Assembly (NCBI RefSeq): GCF_002994635.1
Contig: NZ_PVNL01000097.1
Location: 61,337-125,336 of the forward strand
DNA: 64,000 bases
DNA from: Enhygromyxa salina
GTDB lineage: Bacteria; Myxococcota_A; Polyangia; Nannocystales; Nannocystaceae
Reading direction: 5' to 3'
The notes beneath the pieces were generated by a model that worked only from the letters and a program-made list of their open reading frames with translations, had not been told where the DNA came from and did no database searches. A program made the translations under genes and the position numbers. Of the stretch, positions 18,065 through 27,570 are shown one piece after another. Position 1 is the stretch's first letter. Every line of letters starts with the position of its first letter.

Positions 18065-19804
18065 ATGCATGACAGCCTCGCTACCTACCTCCCGCGCTGG
18101 ACCAAGCGCGTCGTGCTCGGCACAGGCGGGCGGGACCCTCTTGGCCTGTCTCGCATCACCCACGCCCTCACCGGGGAATTGCTGCGCGGGATCATCACCA
18201 CGACCAGGAACGCCCGCTACTATTCGATCTACTGCTGGATCCTCCGAAACATCGCCGAGACCGAGAACCTGCAGGATGATGACGCCTTCGCCCGCGCGTT
18301 TCGTCGGCGCGAGGCCGCGTTTGCCCTGGCGACCATGCTCGACCCCGAGCGGCGCCCGAACGTCGTCCCGGTCGGCGTGACCAAGGTCCGAGCCGCGCTC
18401 GAGGGAGCAGACGATGAGCTGAGCCTCGACCTTCGTCTGCTCAGCAACCCCTACGGGGGCTATGGGCAAAACTACAACGGGTCCATGTTCGCGCTCGGTC
18501 TGTGGGAGCGCGAAGCTGACGGCTTTGACGAGATCGCCGGAGACGATGCCGAGCTCTTGGCCCTGGCCGTCGAGGAGTCCGTCGCCAAGACACCCTTCGG
18601 CCGCAAGCGCGCGTGGACGCACGAACGGGTCTCTCTCAAGGACCTGCGCCGCTCCGCGGCGGCCATGAGCCTCGATGCCCTGCGCAGTCCCGCCCACGAG
18701 GTCGAGCGCGACACGCTCATCAAGCTCTTGTTTGGTCGCAGCGACAGGCTCCCGGGAGAAGCGGACATTCGTCGTCGGCTGACCCTCACCTGGATCCTCT
18801 GGGTGATCCGGCGCTACGAGGCGGCGCAGCTTCGCTGCCGCTCGGGCAAGAAGCTGGAGTGGACCCTCCTCTACGGACCGCTCTACTTTGGCGTCATCAA
18901 CGACGGCGAGGACGCGGTCGTGAGCGTCGAACTCCCGCCCGCCCTCATCGACAACTGTGACCACTGGCGTCTGTTCTGCGCCCAGCAACACCTCACCGTC
19001 GCCCACGAGGGGGCGCTTCGTGCGTTGCTCGAGGTCGCTTCGCTCTCGGACAGCGGCCTCGAGATCAGCGACGCCATCGAGCTGCTGGTCAATGACGACT
19101 TTCGAGCCTTCGTCGACGCGCGCACCGGTACGCCGGGTACGACGCCGGCCAAGTTGCTCGATGCCCTGGGTCTGCGCGAGCCCCCAACGGTCCACGGCCC
19201 CGATGAGATCAACGCGAGCCGCTCGATCCTCCACCCCCTGAGCGAGAATAGGCTGTGCTGGCAAGCCAAGGGACCCGAGCAACACCTGGCGCAATCGTTG
19301 ATGCAGCTCGCCAGCCTTTACGCGCGCTGGCGGGCCTTGCCGGACAACGCCGCGGTCAACTGGCTCCGCCGCGACGCTGGCGACGAGCCCTGGGTCGGCA
19401 ACCGTCTCAGGTTTATCGACGCCTGGTTCGACGAGCGTTGCACCTGGGAGCAGGCCGCAACCGTCCTACTCAATCACCTCGTCGATCGTCACCAGACCGT
19501 GTTGTGGGACAAGGGGGATCTGCGCAAGTGCTGGCTCACCTACGAGGACGGTCGCGTCCATCACGTCCGCGATCTTCAGCCTGGCTTTCGTAGCTCGCGG
19601 TTCCCCAACGCGGTGTGGATGCTCCGTGATCTCGGCCTGGTCGAAGATGGTGACGAGCACAGCAACGAGGAGCCCGACGAGGAGCCGGATGACGAGGATG
19701 AGTACGCCTACGAGGACGAGGGCGCCGACGAGGACGAGCAGGATGCGGGGCTACGCTTAACCCCCCTTGGTGAGGCGCTGCTCAGCGAACTCGAGGAGCA
19801 GTAG
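18065..19804 (+). CDS. DUF6361-like protein, partner of the PLD nuclease
   Basis: This is a 579-residue protein of unknown biochemical role. The N-terminal pattern DPLGLSRITHALTGELLRGI followed by TTRNARYYSIYCWIL resembles the start of DUF6361 proteins, which I recall as commonly sitting next to phospholipase D-fold proteins; this is a resemblance judged by eye. The middle is mixed alpha/beta without a recognised catalytic motif. A strongly acidic low-complexity linker (mostly D, E and P) spans roughly residues 527-563, followed by a short helix LTPLGEALLSELEEQ. A good ribosome site, GGAGGAG, lies 9 nt before the ATG. The stop is 2 nt from the ATG of the PLD gene (and touches an in-frame GTG at 19804), so the two are translationally coupled. 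It lies 209 nt after brxHI, on the same strand. Confidence 0.6.
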   Translation: MHDSLATYLPRWTKRVVLGTGGRDPLGLSRITHALTGELLRGIITTTRNARYYSIYCWILRNIAETENLQDDDAFARAFRRREAAFALATMLDPERRPNVVPVGVTKVRAALEGADDELSLDLRLLSNPYGGYGQNYNGSMFALGLWEREADGFDEIAGDDAELLALAVEESVAKTPFGRKRAWTHERVSLKDLRRSAAAMSLDALRSPAHEVERDTLIKLLFGRSDRLPGEADIRRRLTLTWILWVIRRYEAAQLRCRSGKKLEWTLLYGPLYFGVINDGEDAVVSVELPPALIDNCDHWRLFCAQQHLTVAHEGALRALLEVASLSDSGLEISDAIELLVNDDFRAFVDARTGTPGTTPAKLLDALGLREPPTVHGPDEINASRSILHPLSENRLCWQAKGPEQHLAQSLMQLASLYARWRALPDNAAVNWLRRDAGDEPWVGNRLRFIDAWFDERCTWEQAATVLLNHLVDRHQTVLWDKGDLRKCWLTYEDGRVHHVRDLQPGFRSSRFPNAVWMLRDLGLVEDGDEHSNEEPDEEPDDEDEYAYEDEGADEDEQDAGLRLTPLGEALLSELEEQ

Positions 19805-19806
19805 TG

Positions 19807-21924
19807 ATGGCGACGCTCGATCTCATCAACGAGCTCCGCCGGGGTCGCTTCGACCACGTTCTGCTCGCTACCTACAACTTCAGTGCCGACTTCTTCGAGG
19901 GCTACTGTCTGCGTAGCCTCGACGCCTTCAGGTACGCCGACAACGTGGTCGCGTTCGTCGATCACGGCATATACGCGAAGCTGATCGCTGCCGAAGGCCG
20001 CGACCGGCCCAAGCTCGCCGGTCGCGGCTACTACCTCAACCCCGTCAGCTGCCACGGCGTCTTTCATCCCAAGGTCTACCTCTTTACCAACAAGCGCCAG
20101 GGCCTGCTCGTGATCGGGAGCTGCAACCTGTCGAAGACGGGCTTCACCAACAACGCGGAGTTTGCCGGGAGTTTCCGCTTCGATCTCGGCAAGGACCAGA
20201 CCCACGGTCGCCTGTTCGCCGACGTCTACCGATGGTTCACGCGCCTCGACGCGTCCGAGTCCGTGTCGCAGGCGATCGAAGCCGCAGGTCAGGACTGCGG
20301 CTGGTTGCGCACGACCCATGACGCGCCGACCGCTTCCGAGCCGCGCTTCCTGTCCAACCTCGACGAGCCTCTGTGGCCGCAACTGCGGGTGCTCGCGGGT
20401 GATGGGATTTCCAAGTGCACGGCGCTGTCGCCCTACTTCGATCGCCAGCCCAAGCTGATCGATGAGCTCGACGATCTGGGCCTCCACATCTACTCGGAGC
20501 GGAAGGCGACCACCATGACCGCGGCCTGGCTCGAGCATCCGAGCGTCGTTGACGGTCGCGTTCAGATCACCCTGACCCGCTACGACGAGGACGGCCACGA
20601 GCGCGGCCTTCATGCCAAGGCCGTCGTGCTCCACGGCGCCGACGCTTGCCTGCTGGCCTACGGAAGCGCCAACTTCACCACACCTGCGCTATTCGCCACT
20701 CCGAACACGGGCAACTGCGAGTGTGTGTTGGCGATCCCTGGCCTTCCGGTCGAGTTCGACGCCCGCGCCTCGTTCGATCCAACCGAGCAGGGGGTGCCCG
20801 CCGTCGTCGACGACCTCGGAGACGGTGATGATGGGTTCGAGCACGTTGGGGCTTCCGCACTGCGGCTCGTCGAGCTCTGTCTTGGCAAGGCCGGCGAGTT
20901 CGTAGCCGACATTCGTGGAGCGTTGGAGGCCAAGAGCCGAGTGATGCTCGTCATCGAGGTCGCCGACCACGAGCCAGCTCGCCTCGAGCTTCGTACCGCG
21001 GGCGAGAAGTGGAGTGCGCGAGCACCCGAGGCGCTCGTCCAGCGGTGTGCGCGGCTTTCGGCCGTTGGCCACGTCGAGCTTGGGTCGCCGAGCGGTGACA
21101 CGCTCGTGAGCAACTCGGTCTTCGTGCACGTCATCGCGCAGCTCGACGCTGGCGCCGAGCGTCGGCTGGTGCGTCGTGTCCAGGTCGCGCTCGAGAGCGC
21201 GGAGCAGTTTCACGCCGAGCTCGTACGCCTGCTCGAGGACGGCGAGGATGAGCAGCTCGTTCGCTTCTTCCAGCTGTGCAACATCACGATCAGCGGTCGG
21301 CCTCGCCTTCGACGAGGGCGCCTCGCACGTCCGAGTCTTGCGGCTGAGGGAAAGGGCCGCGTGATGGGCCGACGCGCCCGCGCCCTCGCGCTCTCGCTGC
21401 ATGCGGCTGCGCTCGACTTCATCGACCGCCACCGGACTCGCCTCGCTCGCCACGCTCGTGAGCCCACAGTCGAGGGTGTCCCGACCTTCATGCACGTCGT
21501 TCGGGCGATATTCGATGTCTGCGACGCGCAGCTGCAACGAATGGTCGCTGGCCTCGACCAACAGACCCTCCGACCCGAGCGGTGGAAACAATGCCGCGAC
21601 TTCGTCGCCGCCTACCTCATGCGCCTCGAGCAGGTCATGGAGATCCTCGTCGAGGTCTACCTCCCGAGCCTCGCGGAGCGCGACGATCTGGAGCGAGCTG
21701 CGCCGGAGCTTCGCATCGACGTCTCCGCCCTGCGAGAGCGTAGCCAAGTCATGCTTCGACTGCGTGACGACATCGAGGAGGCCAAACCGATGGTTAGCAA
21801 CGAACTTGGCCAACGCCTACGGGCACCCTACTTTCGAAATGATCTGCTCAACGAGGCGCGCTGGGAAATCTGGCGGTCTGGCATGATCCGCTCCCTGCAG
21901 CGGCTCGAGGCGAGCTGCCGTTAA
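19807..21924 (+). CDS. Phospholipase D-fold nuclease-like protein
   Basis: This 705-residue protein has two PLD-type active-site halves. The first is HPKVYLF near residues 87-93 with GSCN about 16 residues further; the second is LHAKAVVL near 268-275 with GSAN about 16 residues further. Two HxK...GSxN halves in one chain are enough for a complete catalytic site. PLD-fold proteins in defence loci, such as DrmC of DISARM, act as nucleases or remain uncharacterised. The C-terminal half is helical, and I do not recognise it. The ATG is preceded by an in-frame GTG at 19804 that overlaps the upstream stop; either could be used. The pair with the upstream gene looks like a self-contained module beside BREX. 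Confidence 0.8.
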   Translation: MATLDLINELRRGRFDHVLLATYNFSADFFEGYCLRSLDAFRYADNVVAFVDHGIYAKLIAAEGRDRPKLAGRGYYLNPVSCHGVFHPKVYLFTNKRQGLLVIGSCNLSKTGFTNNAEFAGSFRFDLGKDQTHGRLFADVYRWFTRLDASESVSQAIEAAGQDCGWLRTTHDAPTASEPRFLSNLDEPLWPQLRVLAGDGISKCTALSPYFDRQPKLIDELDDLGLHIYSERKATTMTAAWLEHPSVVDGRVQITLTRYDEDGHERGLHAKAVVLHGADACLLAYGSANFTTPALFATPNTGNCECVLAIPGLPVEFDARASFDPTEQGVPAVVDDLGDGDDGFEHVGASALRLVELCLGKAGEFVADIRGALEAKSRVMLVIEVADHEPARLELRTAGEKWSARAPEALVQRCARLSAVGHVELGSPSGDTLVSNSVFVHVIAQLDAGAERRLVRRVQVALESAEQFHAELVRLLEDGEDEQLVRFFQLCNITISGRPRLRRGRLARPSLAAEGKGRVMGRRARALALSLHAAALDFIDRHRTRLARHAREPTVEGVPTFMHVVRAIFDVCDAQLQRMVAGLDQQTLRPERWKQCRDFVAAYLMRLEQVMEILVEVYLPSLAERDDLERAAPELRIDVSALRERSQVMLRLRDDIEEAKPMVSNELGQRLRAPYFRNDLLNEARWEIWRSGMIRSLQRLEASCR

Positions 21925-21956
21925 TCGGAAGAGCGCATTCTGGCCGAGGAGCCCCA

Positions 21957-22082
21957 ATGGTGATCTTGGCGGCCACGATAGAAGGCGAACCGGGCAGCCA
22001 GCATGTCGTCTTCGCCGTCTACCGCAACGAGTCGAAGATCGAGTTGCGTGAGCGCAGCCACCACGGCGGCATGCGCTTGTAG
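21957..22082 (+). CDS. Small 41-residue ORF downstream of the PLD gene
   Basis: A short ORF begins MVILAATIEGEPG and ends HHGGMRL, with a GAGGAG ribosome site 6 nt before its ATG and codon choice like its neighbours. It lies 32 nt after the PLD gene on the same strand. The peptide does not match anything I know. It may be a real small protein of the same operon or the front of a truncated gene; length alone cannot decide. Confidence 0.3.
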   Translation: MVILAATIEGEPGSQHVVFAVYRNESKIELRERSHHGGMRL

Positions 22083-22160
22083 CCTGGGGGCAACGCATGG
22101 GCATGACGAGCGACCCCCTCGGTCATCGCCGCGGCGACGACTTGCGGCCGGGCTGAGTAC

Positions 22161-22841
22161 CTACATTTTGGACGACCGCGCCTTTTCCAGCGCATTGAAC
22201 ACGTGCGTGGCTGTCCGAGAACGGGCCATCGCATATTGGTTAGCGAACTCCTCGCACTGCTCGGCGTTGGCCGCACTCCAGTGCCGGCGGTACCAATCCA
22301 CGTGATGGCCGACCTCGTGGTAAAGCAGGTGTTCGATGAAGAAGCGTCGCAAGCCAAGCTCCGAGAATCGTATGCACCAGCGCTCATCCTCCTGGAACAG
22401 CTCGGTCCCCCACTTCGAGTACTCGCGGATGACTCGCTGAGTCGGTCGCTTGGTGCCGAAACGAATTACACGGTCCGTGGGCCAGGGGTAGAGCGTGATC
22501 ACACGGACGCCGCTGCCACAGATGAACGTCGCCAACGGAAGCTCGCCCGCCAAGTAGTCGGACTTCCGCGCCCGGCGCAGCCACACGTGCGTGATCGCTT
22601 CGACGTCCTTTCGGGGGAGGGCGTGAAGAGCTTGCAGTGTTTCTGCGCCGTTCAGCGGAAAGAAGAAGTCACGCGACGACTTCTCTTCGATGAGGATGGG
22701 TAGTTCGTCGTTCGCTGACGGCCGCTCGATATCGTGGAGTCGTCGGAAGATGCCATCGGTGAGCTTCCGATGAGTCCGGCCGCCGTGAATCTCGCCGAAC
22801 CGACGATTCTTCCGCCAAGCGGTTTCTTTCCGATTCCGCAC
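22161..22841 (-). CDS. HExxH zincin-like protein
   Basis: This 226-residue protein has a clear zinc-protease motif, YHEVGHH (His175, Glu176, His179), followed by WYRRHWSAANAEQCEEFANQYA. A glutamate about 20 residues after HExxH in an EEFANQYA context recalls the M78 (ImmA/IrrE) and related gluzincin layouts, though the rest of the protein does not look like an ImmA protein. The start is a GTG. It is the last gene of a minus-strand group, 94 nt after the 1208-residue protein, so the two are likely in one transcript. Function is unknown; a protease in a defence island could activate or execute an immune response, and its target cannot be read from the sequence. Confidence 0.6.
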   Translation of the reverse strand: MRNRKETAWRKNRRFGEIHGGRTHRKLTDGIFRRLHDIERPSANDELPILIEEKSSRDFFFPLNGAETLQALHALPRKDVEAITHVWLRRARKSDYLAGELPLATFICGSGVRVITLYPWPTDRVIRFGTKRPTQRVIREYSKWGTELFQEDERWCIRFSELGLRRFFIEHLLYHEVGHHVDWYRRHWSAANAEQCEEFANQYAMARSRTATHVFNALEKARSSKM

Positions 22842-22935
22842 CCGCCGAAGCCTAGCACCTGTCGCGCGTGTTGCTCAGCAGCGCACCGGATCTGATTCGC
22901 TCGCGCTGGGACGAGGCGTTCTGGCCCCCACGAGC

Positions 22936-25900
22936 TCACTCACTCAGCTCGTCCATCACCGCCGCGAGTGCAACCAGCTCGGTCAACCCCCGTGCGACGC
23001 CCATCCAGAACCGCTCGGTTTCTTCGCTCTCAGCCCCACTCTCGAGCATCGCTGCCTGGAACGCCCGAGCCGCCGCATCACCGCCTGCGATCACGTAGAG
23101 CCTGGCGAGTTCGTGCACGCCGTCGAGCCTCAGCCTCGCCCCGAGCCTACTCAAGTTGGCGGCCGCGATCTCGATATTCAACGACGGCCGCCGCGCCGCA
23201 AAGCGCTGGGCGATCGAGCTACCAAGCTCCCCATCCTCGACCGCGGCCCAAGCCATCGCCTCCGAGATCTCGATTGCACCGAGCCGAGCCTGCGTCGCAT
23301 TCGGACTGTCGACATCGCCGGCTCGCAGCCACGCCAACGTCCGCTCCTCGCCATGGAGCTCCAGCGCCAAGCCCCACCAGGGAGCATGAACTCCGCCCAG
23401 GATCTTCTTGCGCAGACTCGGCGTGGCAAACACATGCTCGACCACAGGACCGCGCTCGTCGAGGCCCGATGTCGTCCGTGCGAGCAGAACTCCGATACCC
23501 GTTAGGAGATTCGAGCACAAACCGTCGACCACGGCCGCCAACTGCTGCGCGTCGAGCCCTTCGCTCACGACCTGCTGCATGAGCTCGAGGTGTCGCCTTG
23601 GATCGTCAATGAGCGACTCGAGTAGCTCGAGCGTCTCGCTAACCGCTCGCCATCGGCCGTGGTCCTCCGCGCGAGCACAGTCCACCTGACATTTGTGTGC
23701 GAGTCGATCGAAGGGGTTGGGCGACATTTCTGCGAAGTGAGACCAGCGCTCGGCTTCACCCGGGCGCGGGTGAAGCCGAGCCAAAATCCGCGAGCGGATC
23801 TCGTGTGGTGTGCTCAAGTCATCACACATCTCGAGCAGCGCCTCGCGGACCTCGTGTTGTGGACACGCCGCAAGTCGCCTGCGGGCGTGATCAGCGATGT
23901 CAGAGGGCGCGAAGACGTGCAGTCGCGCCAGTAGACGAATGTCGCCCACATCCACCAGATGGGCTAACGCAGCCGCCTGCGGAGTCTCGGGCGACTGATG
24001 GAGCTGTGCGACGGTCCATCCTTGTGCCATTTCGTGCGTCGGCTCGATGGCGTAGGTCTGCTGATCGCTGATCGTCGCCAGCGCCCAACCCAGGATCCGA
24101 TCGGCGTCGACACCCGCCGCAAGGAAGCTTCGCCATGGAAAGTACAGCGCAACCATCTCCCCCCGAGTGCTCCAGTCCTCCCACAGGCGCACGAGGTCCG
24201 GCCCGTTCAAGAACGTCGTCATGAGCCAGGTTGTGCCATCTTCGTCGTGCAACCACGGCTCGGCTTCGCACAGTCGAGCAGCGACCCGGAGTCGAAGCTC
24301 CGCTCGCATTGACTCGGACAGGCGCTGCCAAATGCTGTCGAGCCCATCCTGGTTCCAGCGACCGCCTACGCTCGTATAGCATTGCACGGCATCGATGAAG
24401 ACATCGGCGGCGCCGTCCATGCCGTGCAGCATGCCGTCGCACAGCGCTGCCACCCAAATCTTGGTGCCGCGAAGATTCTGTTGCATCGCGCACCTGATCG
24501 AGTGACTGGAGTGGACACCCGCAATACGAGCTTTCCCGTCAGCCTCGAGCAGCAACCTCGGCGCGGCGACGGTTCGCCACCAGAGCGTGTAGTCCTCTCG
24601 ACACAGTCGAGCGTCCATCTCGGTCTGGGCATCGCCAACCTGTGGCATGCAGGCCCAGAGGTCTGCCGCCAAGATCTCCAGTGATTGAAACGGAGCACCA
24701 ATCATCAAAGCGAGACGGGCCGTCTGCTCATCGAGGCGCGCGTCGAACTCGAGGCTCTCCAACCGGACCATGGCATCGTCAAGCTCGAGTTCACGTAGAT
24801 CCGCGGACGTCCATCCACGGGGCAGGTCAGTATGGTGGAGCAGTGAGATCTGGGCCAGTGCCACGAGCGGCTCTCGACCACCAATGCGAACGGGGTTCGG
24901 CGACGCAGGCACCGGCGCGCGCGCGCTGCCCAGCGTCAAGGTCCGCGGCAATGGCTTTTGCGGACGCATCGCCCACCAGCGCAGCGCTAGCAGGAAGGCG
25001 CGCGCAAACACGGGCCGATCGGATGGCCGCGCCCCGCTCCCGAGCACCCACGCCATCGCTGGTGCGCTCGCACAACGGACCCCCGCAGACTGGCGATTTA
25101 TCGCAGCGATGATCGGGCTCGGGTCACCGCAGACCTCGGCCGCCGCGAGCAGCGAAGGGTGCCACTGCTCGTGCAGTACCGCTACGCGGATGATTTCATG
25201 GTCCTCGAGGTTTTCCGCGATGTAGAATCCGAGGGCTGAGACGAGCAGGTGCATCCTCGGAAACGTGACCCGCGAGCCCCGCCGACGGAGCAGTCCCATC
25301 TCGATGAGGCCGTCGACTAGGCTCAACATGCCAGCAGCACCAAGCTCGCGCCAGATGGACTCGCCAGCGATGCCGTCGGCCGCTTCGACGAATGTTCGGG
25401 CGACGGTCTCGATGGCGATCCAGGTCTCGTGACTACGACATGCACTGGCGGCGATCCCCGCGAGCGCTCGCTGTCCGCACACCTCCAACATCGCGGCCTC
25501 CCCCGCTCGCCCACGGATGCGAAGCCGTTGCGCGGCGTGGTGCAACCACCGCTCGAGCAGCAGCTTGTTCGAGAACGGCAATGCGCGACTATCGAATGTA
25601 TCCCGTGCGACCAGCCCGAGCGCGTCGGCGTCGTCGATGGCCCAGCCCGAACGAGGGTCGTCCTCCAGCCAGCGCCTGACGGGTTCGAGGTCGGCGGCGT
25701 GACCGTGACGATTGAGCAATTGTTCGAGGTGATTCAGATACCGCAAGGCCCAGTCCACCGAGCCCGACCCGAGCAGCAGCACGACCCGGTCCGTGCACTG
25801 ATCCTCCGCGGGGACGCGAGTAGAAGCCGTCGCAAACAGCACCGCTTGCGTGTTCGCAGCCACCTTCAATAACCGTAGCTGATCTCGTGGCGTCAGCCGA

Positions 25901-26562
25901 TCGAACTCCGACTGAACGAGAACCCCGCCGTCTTCAAGGTCGGTGCGACGCCAGTCCGATATCCGCAAGCCGACTTCTCGCAGTTTAGCCTGTAGCCAGC
26001 GCAGGCAGGTGATTCGGGCCGCATCATTAGATCCCACGATGAAGATCGTCGTCGGCAGACTCTGGTCATCCGATGTCGCTAGCTCGAACAGGTCGTCAAA
26101 CGACCATGACGACAAACCATCCGAGACCGCAGTGACCTGGCAATTTGTGATAATGATCTTCTGACCGGCGGGAGGCGAGAAGGCAGCGTCGACGATGTCG
26201 AATGGGCCCAAGTCTTCGAACCCGGGGATCCGCTGGCTAAACGGCAGGTCCTTCCCCTTGGTCCTGGCGGCGGCAAGGTACTCACCCAGTGTGTCCGGGG
26301 TCATGGACAGACCCTCGGCGATGATCTGCAGTCGCTTCGGATCGTCAAAGATCGTGCGTAGTGTGTCGGGTTTGCCGTGGAAGAACTCCGAGACCATGTT
26401 CTTGCAGGAGCTGAGTTCGGCAACTTTCGCGTGGTACAGCGCCTTGGCGAGGCGAGTCTTGGTCCCCCGCGTCTTGGCCAACGGCTCGAGGCTGCTCTTC
26501 CACCGCTGGAGTTCCTCTGCCGACAAGTTGTAGGCGCGGGCAGTCGTGTCGCTGTTCGTCAC
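22936..26562 (-). CDS. Large STAND-like protein with degenerate P-loop
   Basis: This is a 1208-residue cytoplasmic protein starting at GTG. The first 100 residues are helical and look like a small DNA- or protein-binding domain (TRLAKALYHAKVAEL, then LSMTPDTLGEYLAAAR). Around residues 173-190 the pattern IFIVGSNDAARITCLRWL sits where a P-loop would be but lacks the GxGK(S/T) core. A Walker B-like strand, AVLFATAST, follows some 60 residues later. After that come a winged-helix-like segment (GLLRRRGSRVTFPRMHLLVSA) and about 700 residues of helical-repeat character. This is the layout of a NACHT/STAND immune NTPase that has lost nucleotide binding, or a related scaffold. No close family is recognised. 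It precedes the HExxH gene and follows the phosphoesterase-NACHT gene by about 1 kb, all on the minus strand. Confidence 0.6.
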   Translation of the reverse strand: MTNSDTTARAYNLSAEELQRWKSSLEPLAKTRGTKTRLAKALYHAKVAELSSCKNMVSEFFHGKPDTLRTIFDDPKRLQIIAEGLSMTPDTLGEYLAAARTKGKDLPFSQRIPGFEDLGPFDIVDAAFSPPAGQKIIITNCQVTAVSDGLSSWSFDDLFELATSDDQSLPTTIFIVGSNDAARITCLRWLQAKLREVGLRISDWRRTDLEDGGVLVQSEFDRLTPRDQLRLLKVAANTQAVLFATASTRVPAEDQCTDRVVLLLGSGSVDWALRYLNHLEQLLNRHGHAADLEPVRRWLEDDPRSGWAIDDADALGLVARDTFDSRALPFSNKLLLERWLHHAAQRLRIRGRAGEAAMLEVCGQRALAGIAASACRSHETWIAIETVARTFVEAADGIAGESIWRELGAAGMLSLVDGLIEMGLLRRRGSRVTFPRMHLLVSALGFYIAENLEDHEIIRVAVLHEQWHPSLLAAAEVCGDPSPIIAAINRQSAGVRCASAPAMAWVLGSGARPSDRPVFARAFLLALRWWAMRPQKPLPRTLTLGSARAPVPASPNPVRIGGREPLVALAQISLLHHTDLPRGWTSADLRELELDDAMVRLESLEFDARLDEQTARLALMIGAPFQSLEILAADLWACMPQVGDAQTEMDARLCREDYTLWWRTVAAPRLLLEADGKARIAGVHSSHSIRCAMQQNLRGTKIWVAALCDGMLHGMDGAADVFIDAVQCYTSVGGRWNQDGLDSIWQRLSESMRAELRLRVAARLCEAEPWLHDEDGTTWLMTTFLNGPDLVRLWEDWSTRGEMVALYFPWRSFLAAGVDADRILGWALATISDQQTYAIEPTHEMAQGWTVAQLHQSPETPQAAALAHLVDVGDIRLLARLHVFAPSDIADHARRRLAACPQHEVREALLEMCDDLSTPHEIRSRILARLHPRPGEAERWSHFAEMSPNPFDRLAHKCQVDCARAEDHGRWRAVSETLELLESLIDDPRRHLELMQQVVSEGLDAQQLAAVVDGLCSNLLTGIGVLLARTTSGLDERGPVVEHVFATPSLRKKILGGVHAPWWGLALELHGEERTLAWLRAGDVDSPNATQARLGAIEISEAMAWAAVEDGELGSSIAQRFAARRPSLNIEIAAANLSRLGARLRLDGVHELARLYVIAGGDAAARAFQAAMLESGAESEETERFWMGVARGLTELVALAAVMDELSE

Positions 26563-26953
26563 ACCAGGAGCGTATCCCGGTCCGAGTCATGGGATTATCA
26601 GATGACTCGACGGAGGCGACCCTGCGCATCGATGTGTGACACGCGCAATCATGATCTCGGGTCGAAACGTAGGAAACGAAGGGGTGTCGCGGTGCTTGGC
26701 GGCCCGCGACCACCGCAACATTGCACATCGCGTGGCTGGCGCCATTTCCCATGTCGCCGCGATGGCGGGACCGGTTCGGTTCGACGACTGGTCGCGGCGA
26801 TCAAGTCGGGCGGCGTCAGCCGGGTCATCATTCTCGCCCGGTCCAACTCGCACTCGGATACCCACAAGGTTCGGCGGACGTGCAGGAAGGTCGGAATTCG
26901 CTGCGAGATTTCGCTTCAATCTCCCTGGTGAAGTACGCACGCGCTCGGAGTCA
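26563..26953. other. Gap without a convincing gene
   Basis: The reading frames here look like chance frames in mixed-composition DNA. It probably contains the promoter for the minus-strand gene starting at 26562. No repeat or terminator was recognised. Confidence 0.4.
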
Positions 26954-27169
26954 TCACAGTGAAACGCAACGATGCCCAGGTTGCGGTGCGCGGTTGCCTG
27001 GCCCGGCCACGGTGGTCCAGCCATCGTGGTCGTCGTGGTCTTCGTCGTCGGGATCGTCGGTCACCCGCGTTGTGATAGCGCGCGCCTCGGGCAACTCGAG
27101 CCCGACAACGTCGTACGGGTCCATGCACCAACGCAAGTCAACGCTCCGCTCGAAAGGTCCGCCAGGCAT
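26954..27169 (-). CDS. Small acidic ORF, doubtful
   Basis: This 71-codon frame contains an in-frame ATG at 27124 and the stretch TDDPDDEDHDDHDG. It overlaps the preceding small ORF by 32 nt. Both frames contain a short MDP(F/Y)D(A/V)V motif, hinting either at related peptides or at a frameshifted single gene. No family is recognised. Confidence 0.25.
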   Translation of the reverse strand: MPGGPFERSVDLRWCMDPYDVVGLELPEARAITTRVTDDPDDEDHDDHDGWTTVAGPGNRAPQPGHRCVSL

Positions 27170-27488
27170 CGAACATCTGCTCGACGGCGTCGAAGGGATC
27201 CATGCAGCCGACTCCGGTGCCCATGGCCGGACACCCGAGTCGCTCGGCGGGCAGGTTGTCGACCGCGGCTGCAGCCCCTAGAGCGACGACCAGTTTGAAT
27301 TCACGACGCCAGGCACATCTGGGGCCGCTCCTGCCGTTGTCGACTCGGCCTCGCAGTATGCCGGATACAGCTTCGGCCTCGCTCCTAGTCAGGAACGGCC
27401 CCAGACGCACCTGACGACGCGACTCCAAACTGATCGCCGCTCTAGCTGCCGCCAGCATCGTCCGGCGAACGTCAACTTTGAATTCCAT
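27138..27488 (-). CDS. Small 116-residue ORF downstream of the phosphoesterase-NACHT gene
   Basis: The frame begins MEFKVDVRRTMLAAARAAI and ends FDAVEQMFDAWRTFRAER. It has a plausible amphipathic N-terminal helix and a balanced composition, unlike the arginine/proline-rich chance frames around it. It starts 82 nt after the stop of the 1280-residue gene on the same strand. No good ribosome site is visible and no family is recognised. It might be a small partner of the NACHT protein or a remnant. Confidence 0.4.
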   Translation of the reverse strand: MEFKVDVRRTMLAAARAAISLESRRQVRLGPFLTRSEAEAVSGILRGRVDNGRSGPRCAWRREFKLVVALGAAAAVDNLPAERLGCPAMGTGVGCMDPFDAVEQMFDAWRTFRAER

Positions 27489-27570
27489 TGCGCGAATCGA
27501 CACTGCCGCCGAGACGCGCGCGTGGGTTTCGGCGGTGTGGCAGGCCGGCTCGATGGTGTGGACATGGTGT

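Noticed and set aside
22936..26562. Functional NACHT ATPase
   Set aside because: The P-loop position lacks the GxGK(S/T) residues; only the general layout supports a STAND relation.
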